DNA of 9,920 nucleotides from Campylobacterota bacterium (GCA_013153675.1 JAADEA010000006.1:1-9920); one strand, 5' to 3'; shown: positions 1-8,035, counted from the first letter of the stretch. Made by a program: numbers and translations. Notes: generated by a model from the letters alone, not told the origin.

Positions 1-221
1 GTTACATGAGAGCTATATATAACTTTTGGCTTAGGAAGCTCTGCTTTTATAAATCTATTAAGATCAACTGGAGATTGATTTGCTCCTATTTTACACACTA
101 GAAATTTAGAATCTAAATTTTTTAAGTTAAAAGAAGCAATATCCTCTTTACTCTTTGCCTCTATATTTTCCTTGCTAAATAGAGCAACTGTTAAAATAGT
201 TAATAAAACTCCTCTTTTCAT
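1..221 (-). CDS. alpha-type carbonic anhydrase, N-terminal part (cut by window edge)
   Basis: The first 73 codons are visible and the rest runs off the left edge. Alpha carbonic anhydrases are zinc enzymes that interconvert CO2 and bicarbonate, usually in the periplasm. The family match is the segment with Cys43 followed by GANQSPVDL (46-54), which fits the family's C-x-x-G-x-NQSP-I/V-D-I/L signature. It is followed by a family-like KAELPKPKVIYSS stretch. The Cys is the one that usually forms a disulfide. Residues 1-16 (MKRGVLLTILTVALFS) look like a signal peptide, which agrees with export. The catalytic histidines would lie beyond the edge, so activity cannot be judged. The usual GPEHW segment before the Cys is not recognisable. 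The ATG is supported by AGGAGAAG just upstream. The gene starts 23 nt after the uvrA stop and is probably co-transcribed with it. The family call is fairly sure; function is inferred. Confidence 0.75.
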   Translation of the reverse strand, partial: MKRGVLLTILTVALFSKENIEAKSKEDIASFNLKNLDSKFLVCKIGANQSPVDLNRFIKAELPKPKVIYSSHV

Positions 222-244
222 TCTCTTCTCCTATTATTAAAATT

Positions 245-3082
245 TTAAAAATCAATTTTATCTTCTAAAAACTCTTTTGCTAAATACTCTCCCGTATAAG
301 AACCACTCTTTTTATAATTCCTTGCCACCTCTTGTGGCGTTCCAACTGCTATAACCTTTCCGCCTTTAATTCCACCCTCTGGTCCCATATCTATAATATA
401 ATCTGCATTTTTAATCATATCTAAATTATGCTCTATTACAATTACACTATTGCCAAGCTCAACTAAGTGATGCAATACACCTGTTAATCTATCCACATCT
501 GCAAAGTGCAGTCCTGTAGTTGGCTCATCAAGAATATATAGAGTCTTTCCTGTATCTCTTCTACTAAGCTCTTTTGCAAGCTTAATTCTTTGAGCCTCCC
601 CACCACTTAAAGTAGTAGCATTTTGTCCAAGAGTAATATATCCAAGACCCACATCTTGGAGAGTCTTTAATTTAGAGGCAATTGAAGGAATAGCTTTAAA
701 AAACTCCATTGCCTCATCTACACTCATTGCTAATACTTCAGCAATATTTTTCCCTTTATATTTAATCTCTAAAGTCTGCTCATTATATCTTTGTCCTTTA
801 CATGCATCACAAGTTACTGTAATATCTGGCAAAAAGTGCATCTCTATCTTAATTTCTCCTTCTCCTTGACACTTCTCACACCTACCTCCTTTTACATTAA
901 AACTAAATCTTCCTACTTTATATCCTCTAAGTTGAGCCTCTTTTGTTTGGGCAAAAAGCTTTCTAATCTCATCCATTACGCCAGTATAGGTGGCTGGATT
1001 TGAGCGTGGAGTTCTTCCAATTGGGCTTTGATCAAGATATATTACCTTATCTAAATGCTCTAATCCCTCTATCTCTACTCCCTCTACTCTATTTATCTTC
1101 TTAGCTCTATTTAAAACCTCTTTTGCAACTGGCAAGAGAGTTTGCAATATTAAAGAGCTCTTCCCACTTCCACTAACTCCAGTTACACATACAAAATTTC
1201 CCAAAGGAATAGATACATCTAAATCTTTTATATTATTAATATTGACATTTTTTAATGTAAGCCATTTATCTCTTTTTCTATTTGTATGAGGATATGAAAT
1301 CTTTCTCTTTCCAAATAGATATTGAGAAGTTAAACTATTACTCTCTTTTAATTTATCTATATCCCCACTAAATACAACCTCTCCTCCATATATTCCAGCT
1401 CCAGGTCCAATATCTACAATATAATCTGCTGCTTTAATAGTCTCTTTATCATGTTCTACTACAATAATAGTATTTCCCTTATCCCTCAAAGAGTGCAAAG
1501 TTCTAATTAACTTCATTGTATCTCTCTCATGCAAACCAATACTTGGTTCATCTAATACATACATTACCCCTGTTAATCCACTCCCAATTTGACTTGCTAT
1601 TCTAATTCTTTGAGCCTCTCCACCACTAATTGTCCTTGCATCTCTACCTAAAGTTAGATATCCAAGCCCTACATCATATAAGAAAAAGAGTCTTTCTCTA
1701 ATCTCTTTTAAAATTGGAGTTGCAATAATTTTTTGTTGAGGAGTTAAATGCTCAAAATTTTTCTCATCAATAAAATATTTATAGGCATCTTCTATTGGCA
1801 TATCTATAATATCTGCTATTGTTTTATCCCCTACTTTTACAGATAGGGAGCGAGGTCTTAATCTATACCCCTTACATTCATCACAAACTTTCTCTACCAT
1901 ATAAGATGTTAAATCTTTTTCATCTTTAAACATATCATGAGCTACCTGAATAACACCTGGCCACTTTCTTTTTAATTTATGCCTCTTCCAGGTAAATTCA
2001 ATCTCCATATTATTTCCATATAAAATAGCCTTTTTTTGATGTTCTGGCAAATCTTTATATGGAATATTAATATCAATACCATTTTGAATTGCAAAAGCCT
2101 CTAAAAACTGATAATAATAACTTCTATTAAAACCATATAATATCTTTATAGCGCCATCTTTAATAGATAACTCTTGATCAATAATCTTCTTTAGATCAAG
2201 TGCATACCTAATTCCTAATCCGTCACATTTAGGACAAGCCCCTTTTGGAGAGTTAAAAGAGAAAGATACAGGCTCAAGAGGTTCAAAACTAACTTTACAA
2301 TCAAAACATGCTAAATGCTCTGAGTAGTGATAGTGTTTTCTCTCTAACCCAACCTCCTCATAATTTATAACTTCTACCTCTACCTCTCCAAAACTCTCTC
2401 CTAATGCCTTTTCTACATCAGAAGCAATTCTATCTTTATTCTCTTCTCTTAAAACTACCCTATCAATAACAACTTTAATAGTATGTTTTTTTGTTTTTGA
2501 TAACTCTATCTCATCATCTAACCTAACCATCACTCCATCAATCATAGCTCTAATATATCCCTTATTTCTAAGAGACTCTATTAAGTCAGCAAATGTACCC
2601 TTTTTCTCTTTTACAAGAGGGGCTAAAATAATAAGTTTTGACTCTTTAGGCAACCTCATAACCTCAGTAATAATATCACTTGCACTCATACTTGAAATAG
2701 GCTTTTTACAAATATGACAATATTGTTTACCAACTCTTGCAAAAAGCAATCTTAAGTAATCATAAATTTCTGTAATAGTTCCTACTGTAGAGCGAGGATT
2801 TTTTGATGTGGTCTTTTGATCAATAGCAATAGCAGGTATTAATCCTTCAATCTTATCAACCTCTGGCTTTCCTACTCTACCTAAAAATTGGCGTGCATAA
2901 CTTGATAGAGATTCAATATATCTTCTTTGTCCTTCTGCATAAAGAGTAGCAAAAGCAAGAGTAGATTTACCACTTCCACTAATTCCAGTAATTACACTCA
3001 TCTTATTTTTAGGTATCTTTAAATCTATATTTTTTAAATTATTTTCTCTTGCTCCAAATACCTCTATCCAATTATAACTCAT
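245..3082 (-). CDS. uvrA: UvrABC excinuclease subunit A
   Basis: UvrA is the ATP-driven DNA damage sensor of nucleotide excision repair. It acts in the cytoplasm as a dimer and loads UvrB at lesions. The 945-residue protein has the usual length and the full double ABC-ATPase layout. Walker A sites are GISGSGKST (33-41) and GVSGSGKS (635-642). ABC signatures are ISGGEAQ (485-491) and LSGGEAQ (825-831). Walker B motifs are MYVLDEP (507-513) and LYILDEP (848-854). Zinc modules are seen as Cys259/262/283/286 and Cys735/738/758/761, the latter with the C-x2-C-x19-C-x2-C spacing typical of the C-terminal UvrA finger. Extra CxxC pairs occur at 122/125 and 400/403. The start has an AGAGGAG ribosome site that lies across the stop of the upstream permease gene, 12 nt away, so the two are probably one transcript. 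Nothing is missing, and the gene looks intact and functional. Confidence 0.98.
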   Translation of the reverse strand: MSYNWIEVFGARENNLKNIDLKIPKNKMSVITGISGSGKSTLAFATLYAEGQRRYIESLSSYARQFLGRVGKPEVDKIEGLIPAIAIDQKTTSKNPRSTVGTITEIYDYLRLLFARVGKQYCHICKKPISSMSASDIITEVMRLPKESKLIILAPLVKEKKGTFADLIESLRNKGYIRAMIDGVMVRLDDEIELSKTKKHTIKVVIDRVVLREENKDRIASDVEKALGESFGEVEVEVINYEEVGLERKHYHYSEHLACFDCKVSFEPLEPVSFSFNSPKGACPKCDGLGIRYALDLKKIIDQELSIKDGAIKILYGFNRSYYYQFLEAFAIQNGIDINIPYKDLPEHQKKAILYGNNMEIEFTWKRHKLKRKWPGVIQVAHDMFKDEKDLTSYMVEKVCDECKGYRLRPRSLSVKVGDKTIADIIDMPIEDAYKYFIDEKNFEHLTPQQKIIATPILKEIRERLFFLYDVGLGYLTLGRDARTISGGEAQRIRIASQIGSGLTGVMYVLDEPSIGLHERDTMKLIRTLHSLRDKGNTIIVVEHDKETIKAADYIVDIGPGAGIYGGEVVFSGDIDKLKESNSLTSQYLFGKRKISYPHTNRKRDKWLTLKNVNINNIKDLDVSIPLGNFVCVTGVSGSGKSSLILQTLLPVAKEVLNRAKKINRVEGVEIEGLEHLDKVIYLDQSPIGRTPRSNPATYTGVMDEIRKLFAQTKEAQLRGYKVGRFSFNVKGGRCEKCQGEGEIKIEMHFLPDITVTCDACKGQRYNEQTLEIKYKGKNIAEVLAMSVDEAMEFFKAIPSIASKLKTLQDVGLGYITLGQNATTLSGGEAQRIKLAKELSRRDTGKTLYILDEPTTGLHFADVDRLTGVLHHLVELGNSVIVIEHNLDMIKNADYIIDMGPEGGIKGGKVIAVGTPQEVARNYKKSGSYTGEYLAKEFLEDKIDF

Positions 3083-3094
3083 ATACCATCTCCT

Positions 3095-3829
3095 CTAAAA
3101 AAAGCTCTTTTTTATCATTAAAATCAAAATAACTATATACATAATAACAATTAAATTTTTATGGTGACGACTCTTAATTTTTTCTTTTAAGAAAATACCT
3201 ATCTTAACTCCAATTAAAGATCCAATAGAGATAATTAAAGCATCCTTAAAATCTATTGTTCCATTAATAGCTCTTGCAATAAAACCAGACAAAGATGAAA
3301 ATACTACAAAAAATAGACCTCCACTTACTGCCTCTTTAATAGGATATCTTAAAACCCCAGCTAATAAAGGGACTACTACCACAGCTCCCCCCACTCCTAT
3401 ACTAATAGATAAAAGTCCAACAAAAAAACCTATCAATAATAAAATAATTGGATTTAGCTCTCTTTTGTGTTCATTAAGAGTAGATATTTTTAGAAAGTAG
3501 ATCTTATAGATAGCAAATAGCAAAAATAGAATAAAGATAACCTTCAATATAATTTCTGGAATATAAATAGAGATAAAACCACTTAAAAATCCCCCAAAAA
3601 TAGCTCCAACTCCCACATATAAAGAGTCACTCACTTTTAAAGAACCATTTTTAATATTTAAAAAAGAACCATATAAAGAGCTAAATAACATCTGTGTAAT
3701 AGATATTCCTGTTGCCTCTTTAAAACTAAACCCCAAATAGAGTAAAATAGGAACTAAAATAGTACCTCCCCCTATTCCAAAAAAACCAGAGAGAACTCCA
3801 ATTAAAACTCCAATTAAAGCTAATACCAT
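3095..3829 (-). CDS. TSUP (TauE/SafE) family anion permease
   Basis: This 244-residue, very hydrophobic protein matches the TSUP (TauE/SafE, former DUF81) family. Members move small anions, often sulfite, sulfonates or sulfoacetate, across the inner membrane; the substrate here cannot be told. The duplicated family motif is clear: SGFFGIGGGTILVP at 14-27 and LSISIGVGGAVVVVP at 140-154, each at the start of one half. About eight membrane segments can be placed, with a basic loop near 113-124 (KISTLNEHKREL) between the halves. The length is at the short end of the family but both halves are complete. The ATG at 3829 begins directly with a membrane helix, as usual. The ribosome site is weak (TAGGT), and a TATAAT element lies about 30 nt upstream. 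It is the first gene of the run permease-uvrA-carbonic anhydrase. The neighbours do not reveal its cargo. Confidence 0.88.
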   Translation of the reverse strand: MVLALIGVLIGVLSGFFGIGGGTILVPILLYLGFSFKEATGISITQMLFSSLYGSFLNIKNGSLKVSDSLYVGVGAIFGGFLSGFISIYIPEIILKVIFILFLLFAIYKIYFLKISTLNEHKRELNPIILLLIGFFVGLLSISIGVGGAVVVVPLLAGVLRYPIKEAVSGGLFFVVFSSLSGFIARAINGTIDFKDALIISIGSLIGVKIGIFLKEKIKSRHHKNLIVIMYIVILILMIKKSFF

Positions 3830-3858
3830 TACAACCTATCTAATAAAATTTTTAGGAG

Positions 3859-3880
3859 ATTATATCTAAAAAAGAAGATA
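3859..3880 (-). promoter_or_regulatory. predicted promoter of the TSUP-uvrA-carbonic anhydrase run
   Basis: Reading leftward there is a perfect TATAAT (plus-strand 3864-3859) directly preceded by a T-run (TTTTTTAGA). This resembles the Campylobacterota sigma70 pattern, in which a conserved -10 follows T-rich sequence and the -35 box is weak; no good -35 is seen at the expected place. Transcription would start near 3852, giving a leader of roughly 20-25 nt before the permease ATG. It sits after the ftsZ terminator hairpin, so this run can be expressed apart from the division genes. Confidence 0.6.
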
Positions 3881-3895
3881 AATTTTTATTAAAAT

Positions 3896-3916
3896 CCTTG
3901 GGCAAAGCCCTAAAGG
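3896..3916 (-). terminator. intrinsic terminator-like hairpin after ftsZ
   Basis: Beginning 13 nt past the ftsZ stop, the transcript can fold as CCTT-TA-GGGC-TTT-GCCC-AAGG. This is a GC-rich inner stem of 4 bp, an outer stem of 4 bp, and a TA bulge on one side. It is followed by ATTTTAAT and further T-rich sequence. It is the only GC-rich hairpin noticed between genes in the window. The U-tract is interrupted, so termination may be partial. It separates the division operon from the permease-uvrA run. Confidence 0.6.
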
Positions 3917-3929
3917 AGAGGAGGGAAAA

Positions 3930-5144
3930 TTAATCCCATTGCTTCCTTAAAATAGGAGGAACATCTAAAATATCTTCATTTGTATAGTCATATTTTCCTC
4001 CTACTACTCTCTTTTTATTTCTTGCAGCAGCTGTTGGAGCTACTTTATTATTAGCAGCTACTACTCCACTCTTTTTATCCTCTTGAAGATTTTTAGGCTC
4101 TTTATCTTTTTCATAATCTTGAGGATCTTCAAATCCAGTAGCAATAATTGTAATACCTACTTCATCATCTGCTAAATTCTCATCTGTTGTAGTTCCAAAA
4201 ATTACAGTAGCATCTGGATCTGCATACTCCTCAATAATTTCCATTGCCTCAGCAATTTGAGTTAATGGATAATCAGGATGGATATGGAAATGTACCAATA
4301 CTCCTCTTGCTCCATTAATTGAGATATTATCAAGTAAAGGAGATTCAATAGCACTTTTTGCTGCTTCATATGCAGCACTTTGTCCAGTTGATCTACCAAC
4401 TCCCATAAGTGCCAACCCTTTGTGGCTCATTACAGTTTTTACATCTGCAAAGTCAAGGTTAATATCACTTGGACCATGAGATATGATTACATTTGAAATT
4501 CCTGTTACAGCTTGACATAAAATATCATCTACCAATTTAAAACTCTCTTTAATTCCCAAATTCTTCTCTACCAAAGATAATAACTTCTCATTTGGAATTA
4601 CAATAATTGAATCACTCTCCCTCTTTAGCTCTTCTAATCCCTCTTGAGCCAATCTTGATCTTTTTCTTCCCTCAAATTTAAATGGAGTAGTAACAACAGA
4701 TACAGTTAAAGCTCCTGCTTCCTTTGCAGCTTGAGCCACAATAGGAGCAGCACCAGTTCCTGTTCCTCCTCCAAGACCAGCAGAGATAAATACCATATCT
4801 GCACCAGATAGTGCCTCTTTTATCTCATCAAAACTCTCTAATGCAGCCTCTCTACCCTTCTCTGGCACCATTCCACATCCTCTACCACGAGTAACATTTA
4901 CTCCAATTTGAAGTTTAATTGGTGCCAAAGAGGTAGCAAGAGCTTGTGCATCTGTATTTGCTACAATTAGATCAATTCCACTTACACCCTTTTCAATCAT
5001 ATGATTGATCATATTACCGCCACCACCTCCAATTCCGATGGCTTTAATTACAGCACCCTCTTCAGGAACAGTAAATCCTCTACTACTTTTCCCTACCGGT
5101 TTTACCTCAAACTCAAAATCATCCATAGTACTATTATCCTTCAT
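3930..5144 (-). CDS. ftsZ: cell division GTPase FtsZ
   Basis: FtsZ is the tubulin-like GTPase that polymerises into the Z-ring at mid-cell and recruits the division machinery. The 404-residue protein has GIGGGGGN (37-44), the tubulin signature GGGTGTG (125-131) and the T7 synergy loop NLDFAD (229-234) with catalytic Asp231 and Asp234. It ends in the conserved tail DILDVPPILRKQWD (391-404), the FtsA-docking peptide, after a linker of about 50 residues (340-390). The T2 loop (86-94) reads RGRGCGMVP where E. coli has KGLGAGANP. The start at 5144 is backed by a strong AAGGAGAGGAG site; Met7 is a less likely alternative. The gene follows ftsA by 21 nt and is the last of its operon, with a terminator-like hairpin beyond its stop. 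The gene looks intact. Confidence 0.98.
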   Translation of the reverse strand: MKDNSTMDDFEFEVKPVGKSSRGFTVPEEGAVIKAIGIGGGGGNMINHMIEKGVSGIDLIVANTDAQALATSLAPIKLQIGVNVTRGRGCGMVPEKGREAALESFDEIKEALSGADMVFISAGLGGGTGTGAAPIVAQAAKEAGALTVSVVTTPFKFEGRKRSRLAQEGLEELKRESDSIIVIPNEKLLSLVEKNLGIKESFKLVDDILCQAVTGISNVIISHGPSDINLDFADVKTVMSHKGLALMGVGRSTGQSAAYEAAKSAIESPLLDNISINGARGVLVHFHIHPDYPLTQIAEAMEIIEEYADPDATVIFGTTTDENLADDEVGITIIATGFEDPQDYEKDKEPKNLQEDKKSGVVAANNKVAPTAAARNKKRVVGGKYDYTNEDILDVPPILRKQWD

Positions 5145-5146
5145 AA

Positions 5147-5157
5147 CTCCTCTCCTT
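5147..5157 (-). promoter_or_regulatory. strong ribosome binding site of ftsZ
   Basis: AAGGAGAGGAG ends 2 nt before the ftsZ ATG and contains two overlapping Shine-Dalgarno cores. The outer one has ideal spacing. It fixes the start at 5144 rather than at Met7. It is clearly stronger than the site of ftsA, which also starts with GTG. This fits the known need for more FtsZ than FtsA from one transcript (inference). Confidence 0.7.
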
Positions 5158-5165
5158 CTCTCAAA

Positions 5166-6569
5166 TTAAAATAGCTGTTTAAACCAGTTGGTTATCTTTT
5201 CTAAAAAGTTTCTATTCCCTGGGTTTATATACTCTCCTATATCCAAATCTCCAATACCAGGTAGAGCAGGCTTGCGTTCACTTTTTTGCTCACCTTTTAT
5301 ACTCTCTTTTACATCCTCTTTATTATCAGATGGAACAAATCTATCCTCTAATCTTATATCAAGCAATCCAATAGACTCTTCTCCCTCCTTATTGTGTAAT
5401 AGATCTCTATTTAAATTTATCTCATATTGAGTATGACCTCCAGCTTTATAGAGTAAAAGACCCACAACAGTTGAAAAAATTGGATCTCTTAACTCTTTAA
5501 ACATTCCATTAATAGCCTTTGGCACCCCTATTCTAACTGTCAACCCTGGAAAAATTGTTTGAGCATACTCTCTCATATGCTTTAATTTAGTCATACCTCC
5601 AGTTAAAATAACACCTGTACCTATCTTATCTCTTAAGCCACTCTTTTCTACCGACTTTGCCAAAATCATTAATGACTCTTCTACCCTTGCTTCAATTACA
5701 TCATGAATTACACTAAGAGGTATCTCATTTTTATTCTCTTCATCTCCAATAATTGGAAGCTCTATCTTTTCATCACTATCAACTTCAGCTAAATCTCCAT
5801 ATTTTAATTTTACCTCTTCGGCAAAATTAATAGGAGTATGAAGAGTCATTGATAGATCATTTGTAATATTATTAGAACCTACTGGTAAATAGTCATTATA
5901 TCTAATAGCATTTCCAAGATGGATTGCTAAATTACTTGTTTGACCTCCCATATCTATTACTACTACTCCAAGCTCTTTTTCATCTTCGCTCATAGTAGCA
6001 ATAGCAGAGGCATAACTATTTAATACAATTGAATCTATCTCTAACCCCGCAGATTTAACTGCCTTTTTTAAATTACTTAAATTTGACTTTTGAGTAATAA
6101 TAATATTGGTATCTACCTCCATTCTACTTGCATTCATACCATATGGATCTTCAATACCATTTTGCTCATCTACCTTAAAATTATAAGGCAATACATGAAT
6201 TACCTCATAATCATTAGGTATATTTGCATTATATAAGGCAGTCTCCATAACTCTATTAATCTCTTTTAGAGTTATATCTTTATGAGGAATATTAACTATT
6301 CCAGTTGATTTTACACTCTTGGCATATGCATTTGATATGGATACAACTGCTAAACTTATATTACTTCCTGCAATTCTTCTTGCATCAGTTACAGCTTTTC
6401 TAATTGCCTTTGAGGCTAAATCTATATTGGTAATAATACCCTTTTTAACCCCTTGGGATTTTGTAATACCATGACCAATAAGTTTAACATCATTATATTC
6501 ATCGATCTCAGCTATTACAGCTGCAATTTTCGTTGATCCAATATCAATTGCCAAGATTGTCTTATTCAC
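5166..6569 (-). CDS. ftsA: cell division protein FtsA, actin-like membrane tether of FtsZ
   Basis: FtsA is an actin-like ATPase that binds the FtsZ tail and anchors the Z-ring to the inner membrane. Visible in the 467 residues are phosphate-1 loop DIGSTK (9-14), phosphate-2 loop VVVIDMGGQTSNLAI (202-216), and the adenosine motif GTGVILTGGMTKL (317-329). The SHS2/1C subdomain lies at about 83-165. The end, NFLEKITNWFKQLF (454-467), is a typical amphipathic membrane-targeting helix. It is longer than E. coli FtsA (420 residues) because of a charged, low-complexity linker of roughly 70 residues (about 385-452) between core and helix. The start is GTG: the nearby ATG at 6573 is out of frame, and an AAGGA site sits 6 nt before the GTG. 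It lies 11 nt after the chaperone gene and 21 nt before ftsZ, so an operon is near certain. Confidence 0.96.
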   Translation of the reverse strand: MNKTILAIDIGSTKIAAVIAEIDEYNDVKLIGHGITKSQGVKKGIITNIDLASKAIRKAVTDARRIAGSNISLAVVSISNAYAKSVKSTGIVNIPHKDITLKEINRVMETALYNANIPNDYEVIHVLPYNFKVDEQNGIEDPYGMNASRMEVDTNIIITQKSNLSNLKKAVKSAGLEIDSIVLNSYASAIATMSEDEKELGVVVIDMGGQTSNLAIHLGNAIRYNDYLPVGSNNITNDLSMTLHTPINFAEEVKLKYGDLAEVDSDEKIELPIIGDEENKNEIPLSVIHDVIEARVEESLMILAKSVEKSGLRDKIGTGVILTGGMTKLKHMREYAQTIFPGLTVRIGVPKAINGMFKELRDPIFSTVVGLLLYKAGGHTQYEINLNRDLLHNKEGEESIGLLDIRLEDRFVPSDNKEDVKESIKGEQKSERKPALPGIGDLDIGEYINPGNRNFLEKITNWFKQLF

Positions 6570-6575
6570 TCATAA

Positions 6576-6580
6576 TCCTT
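6576..6580 (-). promoter_or_regulatory. ribosome binding site deciding the GTG start of ftsA
   Basis: AAGGA lies 6 nt before the in-frame GTG at 6569-6567 but only 2 nt before an out-of-frame ATG at 6573-6571. Spacing therefore favours GTG, and this GTG start gives the complete phosphate-1 loop at residue 9. The out-of-frame ATG would make only Met-Ser-Glu before TAA (6564-6562), which overlaps the ftsA start. Confidence 0.65.
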
Positions 6581-8035
6581 TTAATAGCGAACTATCTTAT
6601 ATTTTTTCATTAGGGTGTTAATAAGCTCCCCTTTAAAGAGACTCATCTTTAACAAATCGCTATCTTTAGCCAAAGATTTTAGCGTCTCCTTTGAAGGCTT
6701 GCTCATTTTTTGATCAACTATTTTAAAGACGACAACTTTGTTGTCAACTCTAATCTTATCTACACTTTTATTAATAACAAATAAATTAGACAAAAATTTT
6801 ATACTTTCTGGCATACTTAATCCATTTAAAGTTTCAACTTTACCTAATGAGATATAATCTTTAGTTTCAAATTTTAATTTAGTTGGATCTTTAATTAAAC
6901 TTTCAACTTCTTTTGCTAATAGCTCCTCTTTTTTGACTTTTATTAGCTCTTTTTTTGCCAACTCTTTTGCATCTTTATAATCCATAATTTGAGGCTCTTT
7001 ATAATTTAACAATTTAATTGTCAAATATTTATCACCTACAACTATTGGTTTTGAAACCTGTCCCATTTTAAGGGCTTTTATTTTATCCCAAGCCTCTTTT
7101 GGAAGCTCTTGGCTTCCTAATACAATTTCTCTTTTTTTGCCACTTTTTTTACCTTTCTTTAATGCAATATAATCCAAAAGTGCTCTTTTTTTACCTTTTT
7201 TTATTTTTAAATCTTTTAAAACCTTATCTTTTGCTTCATTAAATTTTAATATTTCTCCTTTTGAATTTATATAATTAAAACTATTTTTTTCATAAAAATC
7301 TTTCAACTCTTTCTCAGTAGTATTAATATCATCTACTTTTGTTTCCAACACTTCCAATACTGCCATTTTTTGAGTCATATAATTATTTTTATGTTTCTGC
7401 CAATAATTTTTTATCTCATCTTCTTTAACAGAAACATTAATATCATTTAGCCCAATTACGCTATATTTTATCTTATCTTTAATACTTAAAGCAGAAGCAA
7501 TGACCTCTCTTTCAAAAGGAAGAGATTTTTTATTTATTAGCTTCATTAATTTATCAATAATAATTTGATCTCTCACTAACCCTTCATAAGTTTCAGCTTT
7601 TAGACCTCTTTGTTTTAAGAAATTTTGGTAGATCTTCTCATCAAAAACACCCTTATTTTGAAACAAAGGACTTTTGGCAATATATTCTGCCACCTCCTCA
7701 TCAGTAGCAATAATTCCATACTCTTTTGCTAAATTTAACAACAAAGCATCATATGCCAAAAGATCAAAAGCTCTTTGAGACAATTTTAGCTTCTTAGCAA
7801 GCTCATTATCAAATTTAGACCCATACTTTCGTGCTTCTTGCTCATATAGCATCTCTTTTACATATTGATATTTACCAATAGAAATTTTTATATCTCCAAC
7901 CTCGCCAACATTATTTGCTCTTGAACCATACTTAAAACTACCCCAGCCTACTCCATAGGCACCAACTAATGCAATACCTGCTATCCACATAGTAATTACA
8001 AAATATTTGTTATGTTTTTGCATCCATGAAATCAT
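6581..8035 (-). CDS. membrane-anchored SurA/PpiD-like chaperone (annotated type: peptidylprolyl isomerase)
   Basis: The protein has 484 residues. A short cytoplasmic lead is followed by one membrane helix (about 11-31), and the rest faces the periplasm, the topology of PpiD. The SurA/PpiD N-terminal domain is clear at about 45-165, with the hallmark stretch ATDEEVAEYI (110-119), SPLFQNKGVFDE (122-133) and a YEGLVR turn (150-155). Known relatives help proteins leaving the Sec translocon to fold. A full parvulin isomerase core is not recognisable. Only a parvulin-end-like piece is seen near 305-345 (KMGQVSKPIVVGDKYLTIKL), and the usual catalytic His/Cys surroundings are not visible, so it may be a chaperone without isomerase activity. 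A lysine-rich section with KKGKK twice lies at 279-301. It leads the operon with ftsA and ftsZ (11-nt gap). The start at 8035 has an AAGG site; Met5 is an alternative. Confidence 0.85.
   Translation of the reverse strand: MISWMQKHNKYFVITMWIAGIALVGAYGVGWGSFKYGSRANNVGEVGDIKISIGKYQYVKEMLYEQEARKYGSKFDNELAKKLKLSQRAFDLLAYDALLLNLAKEYGIIATDEEVAEYIAKSPLFQNKGVFDEKIYQNFLKQRGLKAETYEGLVRDQIIIDKLMKLINKKSLPFEREVIASALSIKDKIKYSVIGLNDINVSVKEDEIKNYWQKHKNNYMTQKMAVLEVLETKVDDINTTEKELKDFYEKNSFNYINSKGEILKFNEAKDKVLKDLKIKKGKKRALLDYIALKKGKKSGKKREIVLGSQELPKEAWDKIKALKMGQVSKPIVVGDKYLTIKLLNYKEPQIMDYKDAKELAKKELIKVKKEELLAKEVESLIKDPTKLKFETKDYISLGKVETLNGLSMPESIKFLSNLFVINKSVDKIRVDNKVVVFKIVDQKMSKPSKETLKSLAKDSDLLKMSLFKGELINTLMKKYKIVRY

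Noticed and set aside
791..1003. Plus-strand open frame of 70 codons inside uvrA
   Set aside because: It is opposite a fully conserved, intact uvrA region, has no ribosome site and no recognisable protein features.
5188..5430. Plus-strand open frame of 80 codons inside ftsA
   Set aside because: Shadow of the low-complexity FtsA linker; Ser/Pro-rich composition is what the antisense of that sequence gives.
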